Positions 55,647 through 64,000 of a stretch of DNA of 64,000 nt are shown piece by piece. The DNA comes from Phytopythium helicoides (Eukaryota; Oomycota; Peronosporomycetes; Pythiales; Pythiaceae), in NCBI GenBank assembly GCA_024867545.1, contig JANFNE010000018.1, positions 186,001 to 250,000 on the forward strand, read 5' to 3'. Each line of letters starts with the position of its first letter. Position 1 is the stretch's first letter. The notes beneath the pieces were generated by a model that saw nothing but the letters and a program-made list of their open reading frames with translations, made no database searches and was not told the origin of the DNA. The position numbers and the translations under genes were made by a program.

Positions 55647-57302
55647 CTACTGAAACAGCTCCGGCGTCTGGTCCTCGACGTACAGAAGCGTAGAGTTCAC
55701 CTTCTTCTCCCAGTCATCAAGACGCGTGACGAGCTCCTTGAGCTGCGACGTGTCGAGCACGCGCGGCTGTTGAAGAGAGAACACCTTGTCAGACACCACA
55801 AAGCAAAAATTGCCGAAGGAGATACTGTGATCGAACCTGAACCCACGAGACACGAACGATGCCGTCAACTTGATCGATGGAGCCCTTGATGAGTCCGCAT
55901 GAGAGAGCGCGCATAACGAGCCACTCCACTTGCTCAGCAGGAAGGCGGGTAGCCTCGGCAATCTCACCGAACGCGATGTTGCGCTCGTGGGATGGACGTT
56001 GGAACACGAGCACCATGAGCGCCAACAGAGCCACCTTCTCCTTGATGTATGTCTGTTTGCTGACGAGCGCAGGCTGCATGCATCATAGCAGGGTTTTAGT
56101 ATGAGTCGCTCCCTCTTTTCCTCCACCACTCGAACCTTACCTGAGCGTTGAACTGAGCACTGTTGGCACCAACAATTTCGTTGAACTTGTCAATGTCACC
56201 CTTGTTGAACACATGCAACAAGTCCGACAGCCATTGCTTGTCTGTGCCCTCGAGCGCACGCAGGATCGGTGTCGCGAGCTACATTGGAACACCAGCATTA
56301 AGTTCGATCTTTGATGGCATCACAGCACAACGAGTACATCGAGCGTACCACTTCGCCAAAGTTGAACACTCCGTCGCCCGTAAGCGCAGCGATGCTGATG
56401 TTGACAGCCAGGTCGAATCGCTCGGCAGCTGGTAACTCATCGTACTGTGTGTACGCCAGGAACATGAGCGCATTCTTGTAAAACTTGTCAGCGGGGCCAA
56501 GCGCGCTGAAGTAGTCGCATGCCACGCGGTAGTAGGACGCGTGCACGACCGGCTCCGCGCCAACAAGCCCCTCAATCTCGGACTTGTGCTCATCCAGCAC
56601 CGTCTTGACCGTCGGGAAGAACTCCGCGCCGCGCCGCAGCTGCAGCTTGGCGATCTGCATCTTGCACAGCAGTCTCGCCTGCCCCAGGAAATGAGCGTCA
56701 GACTCCCGCAGTGTGCCAACCTACAGCGACTGTACAAGCAGCTAACCTCGTGCGCCGTCTTCTCGTTGAGCTGCGTCAAGATATTCTCCATGAACGCCTG
56801 CGCCTCGGCAGCGTCTGCAATGGCACCCTCTCTTGGTCAGCGCGTACGGCTCACCGCACATCTCCTTGAATCCGCACGCGTACCGTCGAACTGCGCGCTG
56901 ATAGCGTCGCAGATGACCACAAGGCGGATCTGGTTCATCTTGTCCTGGAAGCTCTTGATGAACTCCGAGTACAGCTGCGGCCGGCAATCCGTCAGTCCCG
57001 CCGCCTGCTCCGGCGCTCAACTCAGCCACTGCTCACCTTGGGGAGGCTCAGCGGCTGGCGGCGCGTCGCCGTGTCACGCACAAACGCCTCCAGCTCGCCC
57101 GTGAGCTCATGGTACAGCCTGCAACGCCGGGTTGGGTCAGCAACAGAGGCGACGAGCCAAGGCTCGCAGCGAGGCCCAGAGAGCGCCTCCGGCCGCGCGA
57201 CTTCGGGGGCGGGACGTACTTGCGCACATGCAGGTCCTTGAGCTTCTGGTAGCGCGGCGCCAGGTCCGGGTGCGCCGCCTGCTGCTGCGCGATGAAGTCC
57301 AT
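55647..57302 (-). CDS. PSMD13: 26S proteasome non-ATPase subunit PSMD13/Rpn9
   Basis: Eight minus-strand exons fit in phase: 57302-57220, 57118-57037, 56974-56884, 56814-56747, 56678-56349, 56278-56141, 56073-55837 and 55766-55647, giving 382 residues (human is 376). The family's core is clear: EKTAHEARLLCKMQIAKLQL, FYKNALMFLAYT, GDGVFNFGEVLATPIL, GTDKQWLSDLLHVFNKGD. The C-terminal PCI domain has NIAFGEIAEATRLPAEQVEW, LIKGSIDQVDGIVRVSWVQ and PRVLDTSQLKEL. PSMD13 is a PCI-domain scaffold of the 19S lid. Introns are 61-101 bases. In unspliced form several exons run into stops. Confidence 0.94.
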
Positions 57303-58002
57303 GGCCGCCGCCTTTCTCGCTGCTTCCTCCGCTTGTTCCTTCCCGGTTTGGATCGCAAGCTCCCCTCCTTGGGCTTGATTCGTAATTACTTTTGTAGTGT
57401 GGTGTGGGCTACACTAACCGGTATTGCACAGCCTTGCGGAGGGAGATTGCGCAGGAGCCAACTGACACGTCGTCGCCACCTTGGCACCACGTGGAGGTGC
57501 AAGCGGCTCGACTGGCGTTGGCAGCTGTGGCTCATGGCTGGTGTGCGTGGTTGTTGTTGTTGTTGTTGTTGTTGTTGTGTGCGTCGAAGTGTGTGGAGGG
57601 AGGTGGCGGCTGCGAGTTGCACCGCCGTCACAGAACGAAGCGCTCCCAACCGCACCCGCGAGGACAATGTGGTTGGCGCATGTGCATGCACATGTGATGG
57701 AATATCAGCCTCGCAGTAACACTCGACGCATCACTCCATGCGAAATTTTGGCTCCGCCCGATGATAGCGGCGTCAACACTGTGGCTGAGCGCGAACGCCT
57801 CGCGTGAAAGAGAGTGAGCCTGGCTCCGCCCAGTGTAATATCCCAGTCATGTGGCGCACTTCCCGCATAATACTCGCGGCATACAAACAGCAAGTGAAAC
57901 GCCCTCTCTCGCGCAAATTAACCAACTCCGCGCGCGAGTTGACCTCAGTCGGCGATTCGCGCGTTCCGGAACAAGGAGACAGGCCGAGAAGGCGCCGCCA
58001 TC
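57303..58002. other. Divergent promoter region with microsatellite
   Basis: Lies between PSMD13 and the multi-PH gene and holds the (GTT)n tract at 57550-57578. No gene supported. Confidence 0.5.
57550..57578. repeat. (GTT)n microsatellite
   Basis: Nine to ten perfect GTT units within the PSMD13/multi-PH intergenic region. Confidence 0.95.
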
Positions 58003-60768
58003 ATGGCGTCGACCCAGCAGCAGCAGCAGCCACACCGGCTGCAGTACACGGCGACGGGCGTGATCGCGGCCGGGCGCGTGGGCAAGAGCAGCTACTGCGA
58101 CCACTCGGGCTGGGGCCAGAAGCAAGGCAGCATCATCAAGTCGTGGAAGAAGCGCTACTTCGTGCTCAAGGGCCGCGAGCTCATCTACTTCGCGGAGCGC
58201 TCGCCCAGCGGCAAGGGCGTGGACGAGAAGGGCCGCCTGCGCGTCGTGGACGTCGAGTTCACGCCCGAGTTCACCAACGGACTCCTCCTGCGCGGAGAGC
58301 TCAAGAACCAGCTGCTCAAGATGCAGGTCGACTCGAACGAGGCCTGCCTCGAGTGGTACAACGCAGTGCGCGCCGCCATCCAGCGAGAGATCGACGAGGC
58401 GCAGGCCGCCATCGCCAAGGCCGGCGGCGCGGGCCCCGGGGGCGTCACCATGCAGGGCTGGCTCTACAAGGAGGGACAGAACTTCAAGACGTGGAAGCGC
58501 CGCTACATGACGCTCTCCGGACGCGTCATCAAGTACCACGCGCAGATGAACGAGCAGCCACTCGGCGAGGCGCGTGTCAACGACGTCAACATCAACCCCG
58601 GCCGCTCCTTCGCGCTCGACATCTACTCGGACAACAACCGCATCTTCCGCATCGCCGCCACCTCGTTCGCGGAGATCGAAGCCTGGGATATGGCAATCGC
58701 CAAGGCCATCGGCAAGTCGCCGTGTTTCGGAGACCCATACGCATCGCAGCCAGCTCCATTCCTCGGCGTGTCCGTCGAGGAGTCGGTGGTCTGCGAGGGC
58801 TGGCTATACAAGCGCGGCCAGCGATCGACCGCCTGGCAGAAGCGCTTTTTCACACTGCGTGGAGCTGGCGCGGTGCAATACGCGGATGGTCCAGGTGAGC
58901 CTCCGAAGGGCGACGGCCAGCTGGTGGGGATTAAGCTGATCGGTGAGCGTGGCGCGCATTGCCTGGAGCTCCAGCTCAAGTCGGGCCGTGTGCTGAGCGT
59001 CAGTGCGGATGCGCAGCTCGACATTGACAAGTGGATGCGCGCATCATGCGAGGTGCTCAATATGAACCCGGACGATGTTCAAATTGTTCAGCCAGCCGCA
59101 GCCACAGCAGCTCCGGCGAATGGCTCGTCGACGCCAACTCCTGTTGGTGCGCTCCGTCGCAAGCTCAGTCGTGCGCTGTCCAACGCAAGCTCGAGCACGG
59201 CACCGCTGTCATCTAATGGTTCGGGCCGCCTGTCGGAGAACTCGGCAACTTCTGGAGCGGAAGGCACGTGCAGTTACCTAGCTGGTCTCGAACCGGCTGA
59301 GGGGCAGGGATCAGTGAGCCGACAGTCGACGTTTTCGTCGCTCAGCATTGATGACTCGACGCCTCGCAAGTCTGGATGGCTACGCAAGGAAGGTCACCGT
59401 GTGCGATCGCTCAAGCGCCGCTACTTTGTTGCGGAGGGTCGTTCGATCACGTACTTTGAACAGATTGGCGAGGCGTCCAAGGGCCAAGGTGTTGTGAAGA
59501 GTGCGGCGTTCTGCACGGTGTATCCGAACTGTCTGGATTTAAACCTTACTACTGGACGCGCACTTCGCGTGGTCGCCGAGTCTCCTGAGGAGATCCGTTC
59601 GTGGTTTGAGTACTTCAACCATGATGTCGACAATCAAAATGACGGCAACGCTGCGGATGGAGCTGATCAGATGGGTGGTCGTGCTTCGGAGGTTGCGCAG
59701 CGCATCCAGCTTGCTGAAAACGGCGAAGGCTGGCTGCTGAAGAAGGGCAAGAACTTCCGCTCTTGGAAGCGTCGGTACTTTACTCTCGAGCGCAACAAGC
59801 TCTCGTATGCGGTTGCCGCTGGTGAAAATCCTCTGGGTTGTGGCACGGTGCGCAGCGTGTCGATTGGCAATGAGCGCCCATTCTGCCTCGACGTCCAGTT
59901 CCAGAACGGACGCATTTTGCACATCGTCGCCAGTTGTGAGGAAGAGATGATGGCTTGGAACCGCGCTCTTCATGCCGCCGTTAATCTTACTGAGTCGTTT
60001 ATCGAGGAGCATGCTGATGATGAGGATGGAGGCGATGCTGCTCTCTCCACAGACGACGAGTTCGACTATGACGATTTGGAAGAGGACCACGAGGCTCGGC
60101 TGAACAACATGAGCCGAGCTGTGACAGCTGCAACGGCGTTCAAGCGCCAGGTATCTGCTGCTCGTGCCGCACGTACGAATACTGGTGGTGGAAGTGCACC
60201 TCCCAGTCGGCTAAACTCGGTGTCAAGCGAGTTTGACGAGGACGACGACGAAGAAGAAGGCGATGAGGAAGTTGATGGAGGTCGCAAGTCGGGTTTTGCG
60301 GTGCATGCCAATCAGCCGCGAATGTCTGGCTCGAACAAAGTGATGTTGGCAAACGCAAAGTTGGGTGTTTCGAGCTCGAGCGTCGAGCCGTCGGATTTGG
60401 TTGTGTGCAGCGGCTGGCTGCGCAAGGAAGGTGGCACGGTCAAGAATTGGAAGCAGCGCTACTTTACGCTGCATGGACTGACGCTTTGCTACTTCAAGAG
60501 TGACAACGGTCCGCTGCTGCGGAGTCTCACCGTGTGCCACGTCGTTGTGGTGCGCAACAAGCAGCTCTGCCTCGAGATCACGATGGAGTCGGGACGCAAG
60601 CTTCTGGTCGCGAGCGATTCTCGCTCGGACTTCGACCGTTGGCTAGCTGCTCTCCAGCGCGCACTTTCCGTTGAGAGAGGGCGTAAGATGGCAAGCAACG
60701 GGTCCAGCGAGCGCAAGTCTCTCAGCTCGAGCGCGCAGGAGCAGGACACGCAGTACAAGGTGCTGTAA
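58003..60768 (+). CDS. Protein with six tandem pleckstrin-homology domains
   Basis: The single-exon frame of 921 residues starts at the ATG at 58003. Six PH domains are visible by their GWL/K...W+RRYF starts and W-containing last helix. They lie at about 33-127 (KSWKKRYFVLKGRELIYF), 149-240 (KTWKRRYMTLSGRVIKY), 263-352 (TAWQKRFFTLRG), 455-543 (RSLKRRYFVAEGRSITYF), 574-662 (RSWKRRYFTLERNKLSY) and 801-891 (KNWKQRYFTLHGLTLCYF). The linkers at 353-454 and 663-800 are Ser-rich and acidic. There is no enzymatic domain, so it is probably a membrane-lipid-binding scaffold. Basic residues in the beta1-beta2 loops of several repeats suit phosphoinositide binding, but specificity cannot be read. Confidence 0.92.
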   Translation: MASTQQQQQPHRLQYTATGVIAAGRVGKSSYCDHSGWGQKQGSIIKSWKKRYFVLKGRELIYFAERSPSGKGVDEKGRLRVVDVEFTPEFTNGLLLRGELKNQLLKMQVDSNEACLEWYNAVRAAIQREIDEAQAAIAKAGGAGPGGVTMQGWLYKEGQNFKTWKRRYMTLSGRVIKYHAQMNEQPLGEARVNDVNINPGRSFALDIYSDNNRIFRIAATSFAEIEAWDMAIAKAIGKSPCFGDPYASQPAPFLGVSVEESVVCEGWLYKRGQRSTAWQKRFFTLRGAGAVQYADGPGEPPKGDGQLVGIKLIGERGAHCLELQLKSGRVLSVSADAQLDIDKWMRASCEVLNMNPDDVQIVQPAAATAAPANGSSTPTPVGALRRKLSRALSNASSSTAPLSSNGSGRLSENSATSGAEGTCSYLAGLEPAEGQGSVSRQSTFSSLSIDDSTPRKSGWLRKEGHRVRSLKRRYFVAEGRSITYFEQIGEASKGQGVVKSAAFCTVYPNCLDLNLTTGRALRVVAESPEEIRSWFEYFNHDVDNQNDGNAADGADQMGGRASEVAQRIQLAENGEGWLLKKGKNFRSWKRRYFTLERNKLSYAVAAGENPLGCGTVRSVSIGNERPFCLDVQFQNGRILHIVASCEEEMMAWNRALHAAVNLTESFIEEHADDEDGGDAALSTDDEFDYDDLEEDHEARLNNMSRAVTAATAFKRQVSAARAARTNTGGGSAPPSRLNSVSSEFDEDDDEEEGDEEVDGGRKSGFAVHANQPRMSGSNKVMLANAKLGVSSSSVEPSDLVVCSGWLRKEGGTVKNWKQRYFTLHGLTLCYFKSDNGPLLRSLTVCHVVVVRNKQLCLEITMESGRKLLVASDSRSDFDRWLAALQRALSVERGRKMASNGSSERKSLSSSAQEQDTQYKVL

Positions 60769-61099
60769 GGGGTCGATTTCTCTTTATTATGTCAGCGTGC
60801 AGCGAAATGAGTCGCACGGGTGTTGAATGCGCTTGGCGTTTGTGTGTGCTGATCATATGAAAGGCACTTTCTTTTGCGAGGAAAAGGTTTCCCCTCCTCC
60901 GAAAAAAAAAAATCGAGCTGGCAGAGTCGTGGATCGCCGACAGCCACAGATCATGTACCTTGTCGTAGGTGGCTAATGGGTAAACAATCGGCGAGCCGTC
61001 ACGCGCAAACGATTTTGTATGTGCGATAGGTAGCCCATCCTCGAGCAGAATTAGCCAGTACCGCGGCGGGTAATCCAACCCATCACGGAGGTTTATCAT
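60722..61099 (-). CDS. Doubtful small open frame or gene fragment
   Basis: The minus-strand ATG at 61099 opens 125 codons. The first 55 residues read like real protein (YPPRYWLILLEDGLPIAHTK, KVHDLWLSAIHDSAS); after a poly-A/T tract at 60901-60912 the composition degrades, and the frame overlaps the end of the multi-PH gene by 47 bases. It may be an exon remnant. No family recognised. Confidence 0.25.
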   Translation of the reverse strand: MINLRDGLDYPPRYWLILLEDGLPIAHTKSFARDGSPIVYPLATYDKVHDLWLSAIHDSASSIFFFRRRGNLFLAKESAFHMISTHKRQAHSTPVRLISLHADIIKRNRPLTAPCTACPAPARSS

Positions 61100-61221
61100 C
61101 GTTTGAAGCGACTCGCGTCCTGATGCTCCCTCTGGCCCGCCGGGCCAGTCTCATGCGATAGACGAGATCATTGTGTAAAAATCAGCGAGAAACACACGCC
61201 TAGTCCCCTCTGCCACGAAGA

Positions 61222-61851
61222 ATGCCTACGAGAGCCAATGCCTCATCGTTCGGAGCTGGTTCGTGGGCCGAGATGACGCCGCTAGGCGTTCGTGCTGCCG
61301 AGCAGATCGAGTTCGCGATGAGCACTCTTGGCAAGATTGAGAAGATCGAGGTCCGCCAACGCATCAAGCGCCAGGGCTATAACAGCTACGTGATGGAGGT
61401 ATTTCTCCACCGCGAGGAGCGCGACACTCAGCCTGACAAGAGCGCCATTTTCCAGCGAGCACAGCCGCCGAGGGTGTCAGACTTCCAAGTCGACCACAGC
61501 TACCCCGAGTTCGCCTACATTCGTCGTCACTTTCGGTTCCTGACGGGCCACCACGGGGCGAAAGGCACGAACCGGTCCTCGAACGGCGGTGGTCAATGCG
61601 AATACTGTGCCAGACTACAAGCGTATCTCATTCGCGAGTGGTGGCTCCCGAGCGCCGGAGTGCGCATGACCACTACAGGGAATCTCAAGATGCGGACGCT
61701 CGAGACCTTTATGAACCGGCTACTCGAGCTGGTGGCTAGTGAAGACGCCATCGCCACCGCCTCTTCGTCCTGCCGAGCATGCGTGCAAGCACCGTTGCTG
61801 CTTGAGCAGTTCCTGCGTCGCCCTCCTCCGGATGTGCTCGGGATCATCTGA
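61222..61851 (+). CDS. Divergent PX-like family protein
   Basis: This intronless gene encodes 209 residues. Layout: KIEKIEVRQRIKRQGYNSYV, then VDHSYPEFAYIRRHFRFL where others have ERRYSDF, QCEYCARLQAYLIREWWLP, and a helix MRTLETFMNRLLELVAS with a C-terminal LLLEQFLRRP. The CxYC element is intact, but the PX signature arginines are replaced (DHSYPEF). It is a tandem paralogue of the gene at 62310, same strand, 458 bases apart. Confidence 0.8.
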   Translation: MPTRANASSFGAGSWAEMTPLGVRAAEQIEFAMSTLGKIEKIEVRQRIKRQGYNSYVMEVFLHREERDTQPDKSAIFQRAQPPRVSDFQVDHSYPEFAYIRRHFRFLTGHHGAKGTNRSSNGGGQCEYCARLQAYLIREWWLPSAGVRMTTTGNLKMRTLETFMNRLLELVASEDAIATASSSCRACVQAPLLLEQFLRRPPPDVLGII

Positions 61852-62309
61852 AGCGAATGCACTTCGATTTGCAAAAATGTATTTCTTTTGCTCCGGTGTT
61901 TGTGGTGATGCACTTGGCAAAGCCAGTAGCCGTGGACAGTGCTTCAGTCCTGGAAGGTTCAAGTGAGGCCTGCACTTTGATGATCGTGGCCCACGTTCAA
62001 TCTCTCCGCGTCGTATCGCTGCATCGCTGCACAGCTCCGGGTGTCGACCAGCTTGACGCTAGGAAGCCAACGTTTCTTCATTGGTCAGCGTCCTCAATCC
62101 CGACCAACGAAGTTCGTAACGCACAGAGTACGCGCGTTTTCGGTTCGAGCTCCCGTCAGCATGTTTACCCTCAAGTGATAATGCCAGGCGAAAGGTTGTT
62201 TCGTTCGTGCATTCAGGTGTTCTCCGAGCTCCTCACCACACTCAATGGAGTTTGACATGGGGTTCCAGTCGCATTCCGACTTTTCCCACTTCCCAAGCAT
62301 CTCGCGTAC
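61852..62309 (+). other. Intergenic spacer between tandem paralogues
   Basis: Contains ATTCCGACTTTTCCCACTTCC near 62271-62291, a possible initiator for the next gene. No gene supported. Confidence 0.4.
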
Positions 62310-62894
62310 ATGAGCGCCATCAAAAAGAGGCTGCCAACGCGTATGGCTGCACGTGAGAGGAAAGCTGCTCGAACCGCATTCACAACACTCTCTCGCATTG
62401 AGAAAGTCGAGATCCGCCGCCGCATCAAGCGCGGTGGCCATGGCAGCTACGTTCTGGACGTGTACCTCCGACCAGAAACCCACCATCTCCGTCATCCACG
62501 GGCCCACATGCGAGACCACTTGCAGTCTGCAGAGCCCTTGCGAGACGCGGACTACCATCTGGATCGAAGCTACTGCGAGTTTACTGCTCTACGTTGCCTT
62601 CTTCGGAGCGAGTACGACGAGAAGAGCGCTGAACGAGGGTTCAGCAGCAAATGCGAGCACTGCGAGCCGCTGCACGCCTTCTTGGTCAATGAGTGGTGGC
62701 TCCCCACTGCCTCTTTGCGCGTAGCTGCCACCGCCGAGATGAAGATGCGATCTCTGGAGGCATTTATGAACCGCTTGCTGCAACTGGTGGTCGCACTCCC
62801 CACCGCGAGCTCGTCATGCAGAGCTCGCGCTCATATCACGCCCATTCTCCAGCGATTCCTGCAGCCGCGGAGCAGCAGCGACACCCTGGCGTGA
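62310..62894 (+). CDS. Divergent PX-like family protein, tandem paralogue
   Basis: This intronless gene encodes 194 residues. Core: RIEKVEIRRRIKRGGHGSYV, LDRSYCEFTALRCLLRSEY, KCEHCEPLHAFLVNEWWLP, MRSLEAFMNRLLQLVVALP and a C-terminal PILQRFLQP. The cysteine element is CEHC rather than CxYC, and RRYSDF reads DRSYCEF. It is clearly the sister of the gene at 61222; both share NEWWLP/REWWLP after the cysteine element, a hallmark of this sub-branch. Confidence 0.8.
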   Translation: MSAIKKRLPTRMAARERKAARTAFTTLSRIEKVEIRRRIKRGGHGSYVLDVYLRPETHHLRHPRAHMRDHLQSAEPLRDADYHLDRSYCEFTALRCLLRSEYDEKSAERGFSSKCEHCEPLHAFLVNEWWLPTASLRVAATAEMKMRSLEAFMNRLLQLVVALPTASSSCRARAHITPILQRFLQPRSSSDTLA

Positions 62895-63678
62895 ATCTAG
62901 ATTCGCAAGCAACGCCATCAACAGTCCAGCAGAAGCAGCGATTTGCACCGCTGCAACCGCACCTCACTCTACATCGCATCGCAGGCTCAGCTGAGCCAAG
63001 GGGGAATCCCACTATGGACAGCTCTCATCCTCATCTTTCGATCTCCTGGAGTCGCTGATTGGCCGCGGTGCCTCCGCGAAGCAAGCCCGAGCTAGTCGCA
63101 TCAGCTCACAAAGCTGACAGGTGCGTCGTCACTTGGTGACGGACAGCCATGCCGCCTACACTCATCCACGGAGCAGCTCGTCGTCGAAGGAGCCTGACAA
63201 GCATTGATAGCTGCCCGTGGTGCTGCCAAAGACGCCGCGGCAGCGCTCGTGGGTGCCAGTGGGAGCTCACGCCAGCCAAAGTGGCACGACTCACGACAGC
63301 GCAGTGTCCGTCCGCCAGCCGCACCTGTGTCCATCCGTCAGCCGCGTGCGGCAGCTTCAAGGGACGCACACTCCGGTCCGAATGCGTGTGCTGATGGTAT
63401 CATGACGTGGACCACACCATATTGCAGGGCCATAATCATCGCCACATCTGACCATCCTATCTAGAGTAATTACACATGACTGTTTTAAAGCCTATTCTAC
63501 TGATTTATCGATGCGTGTCAAAGGGTCAAGAGGTCCGAGACCTGCTCACACATCATCTCGAGCGGCTCGGCCGCCCATCGGCGAGGAGCGCGCGCTCCTC
63601 CTGCTCGCTCAGCTCGCCCGGCGGCCGCCACAGTCGAATTGGAGCGCCGCCGGGCACTCGACCGCCCGCCAGCGAGCC
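62895..63678 (+). other. Intergenic, no gene supported
   Basis: About 0.8 kb. Short overlapping open frames only; nothing recognised. Confidence 0.4.
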
Positions 63679-64000
63679 ATGGAGCTGCCGCGCATTGCGC
63701 ACGACGAGCTGCTGCACCGGCTCGAGGAGCCGCAGGAGGCGCACGCCGCGCAGCTGCTGGCGGCGGCCGCCGTGGCTGACGGCGAGGCCACCAAGTCGCC
63801 GACGGTGCGCCGCGCACACGTCCACCACGAGTTTTCGACCGAGAGCACGCCGCTGCTGGCAGAGCCGCCCGTGTTCGTCGACGTGGCCAAGCTCGACGCC
63901 TTGGTGGACGAGGAGGAGAAGGCCGCGGTGGACGCGGACGCGCACCTGCCGTCTCGAGAGATCGTGACGCAGGAGTCCAAGCACCTGATCTCGCTGTCCA
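63679..64000 (+). CDS. Unidentified gene, N-terminal part only
   Basis: The ATG at 63679 opens 107 codons that run off the window without a stop. The visible part is hydrophilic and acidic: an Ala-rich helix, then FSTESTPLLAEPPVFVDVAK, LDALVDEEEKAAVDADAH and SREIVTQESKHLISLS. ESTPLL fits an acidic dileucine sorting signal, and in oomycete transporters (for example MATE type) a segment like the end of this one can precede the first membrane helix, but no membrane segment is visible here. Treat the product as unknown. Confidence 0.6.
   Translation, partial: MELPRIAHDELLHRLEEPQEAHAAQLLAAAAVADGEATKSPTVRRAHVHHEFSTESTPLLAEPPVFVDVAKLDALVDEEEKAAVDADAHLPSREIVTQESKHLISLS

Noticed and set aside
56679..56746. 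A 26-base intron in PSMD13 giving extra residues VGTLRES
   Set aside because: Too short for splicing; a 68-base intron ending at GGGGCAG restores EKTAHEARLLCK, which aligns with the family.

Overview
The window looks like nuclear DNA of an oomycete (Pythium/Phytophthora-type stramenopile). The signs are high GC, compact genes, short GT-AG introns of about 60-145 bases, several start-proximal TCA(T/C)T-type initiator elements of the kind described for oomycetes, and clear eukaryotic housekeeping genes. I could not fix the genus from sequence alone. Coordinates given as a gene span include introns; exon limits are in the evidence text.

Layout. 1-10.2 kb: a cluster of six small intronless PX-like genes, two of them a divergent pair. 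10.3-13.35 kb: a near-perfect inverted duplication of a four-exon gene for a secreted methyltransferase/spermidine-synthase-fold protein, the two copies firing outward from a 101-base spacer. 13.5-28.3 kb: a USP7-type deubiquitinase, a KDM5/JARID1-type histone H3K4 demethylase and a bubblegum-type acyl-CoA synthetase homologue with eroded catalytic motifs. 29.2-32.4 kb: three more PX-like genes, two very divergent. 32.8-40.1 kb: an old-yellow-enzyme, a membrane-anchored multicopper oxidase and a six-exon MSH3. 41.4-50.6 kb: one PX-like gene, then four tandem small genes of a second, apparently undescribed family (motifs FLFYCGSE and PVFFSP). 51.4-60.8 kb: O-acetylhomoserine sulfhydrylase, an eight-exon coiled-coil gene, the proteasome subunit PSMD13/Rpn9 and a protein with six PH domains. 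61.2-64.0 kb: two more divergent PX-like genes and the start of an unidentified gene.

The most interesting material is the accessory set lying among ordinary housekeeping genes: twelve PX-like paralogues whose lipid-binding loop carries a Cys-x-Tyr-Cys element, the four FLFYCGSE/PVFFSP genes, the inverted methyltransferase pair with signs of gene conversion, and two enzyme homologues (acyl-CoA synthetase and MSH3) that keep their fold but have lost signature residues. The housekeeping genes have no obvious shared pathway; USP7, KDM5, MSH3 and PSMD13 are chromatin, repair and ubiquitin/proteasome functions, while the PX-like and multi-PH proteins suggest phosphoinositide/endosomal membranes.
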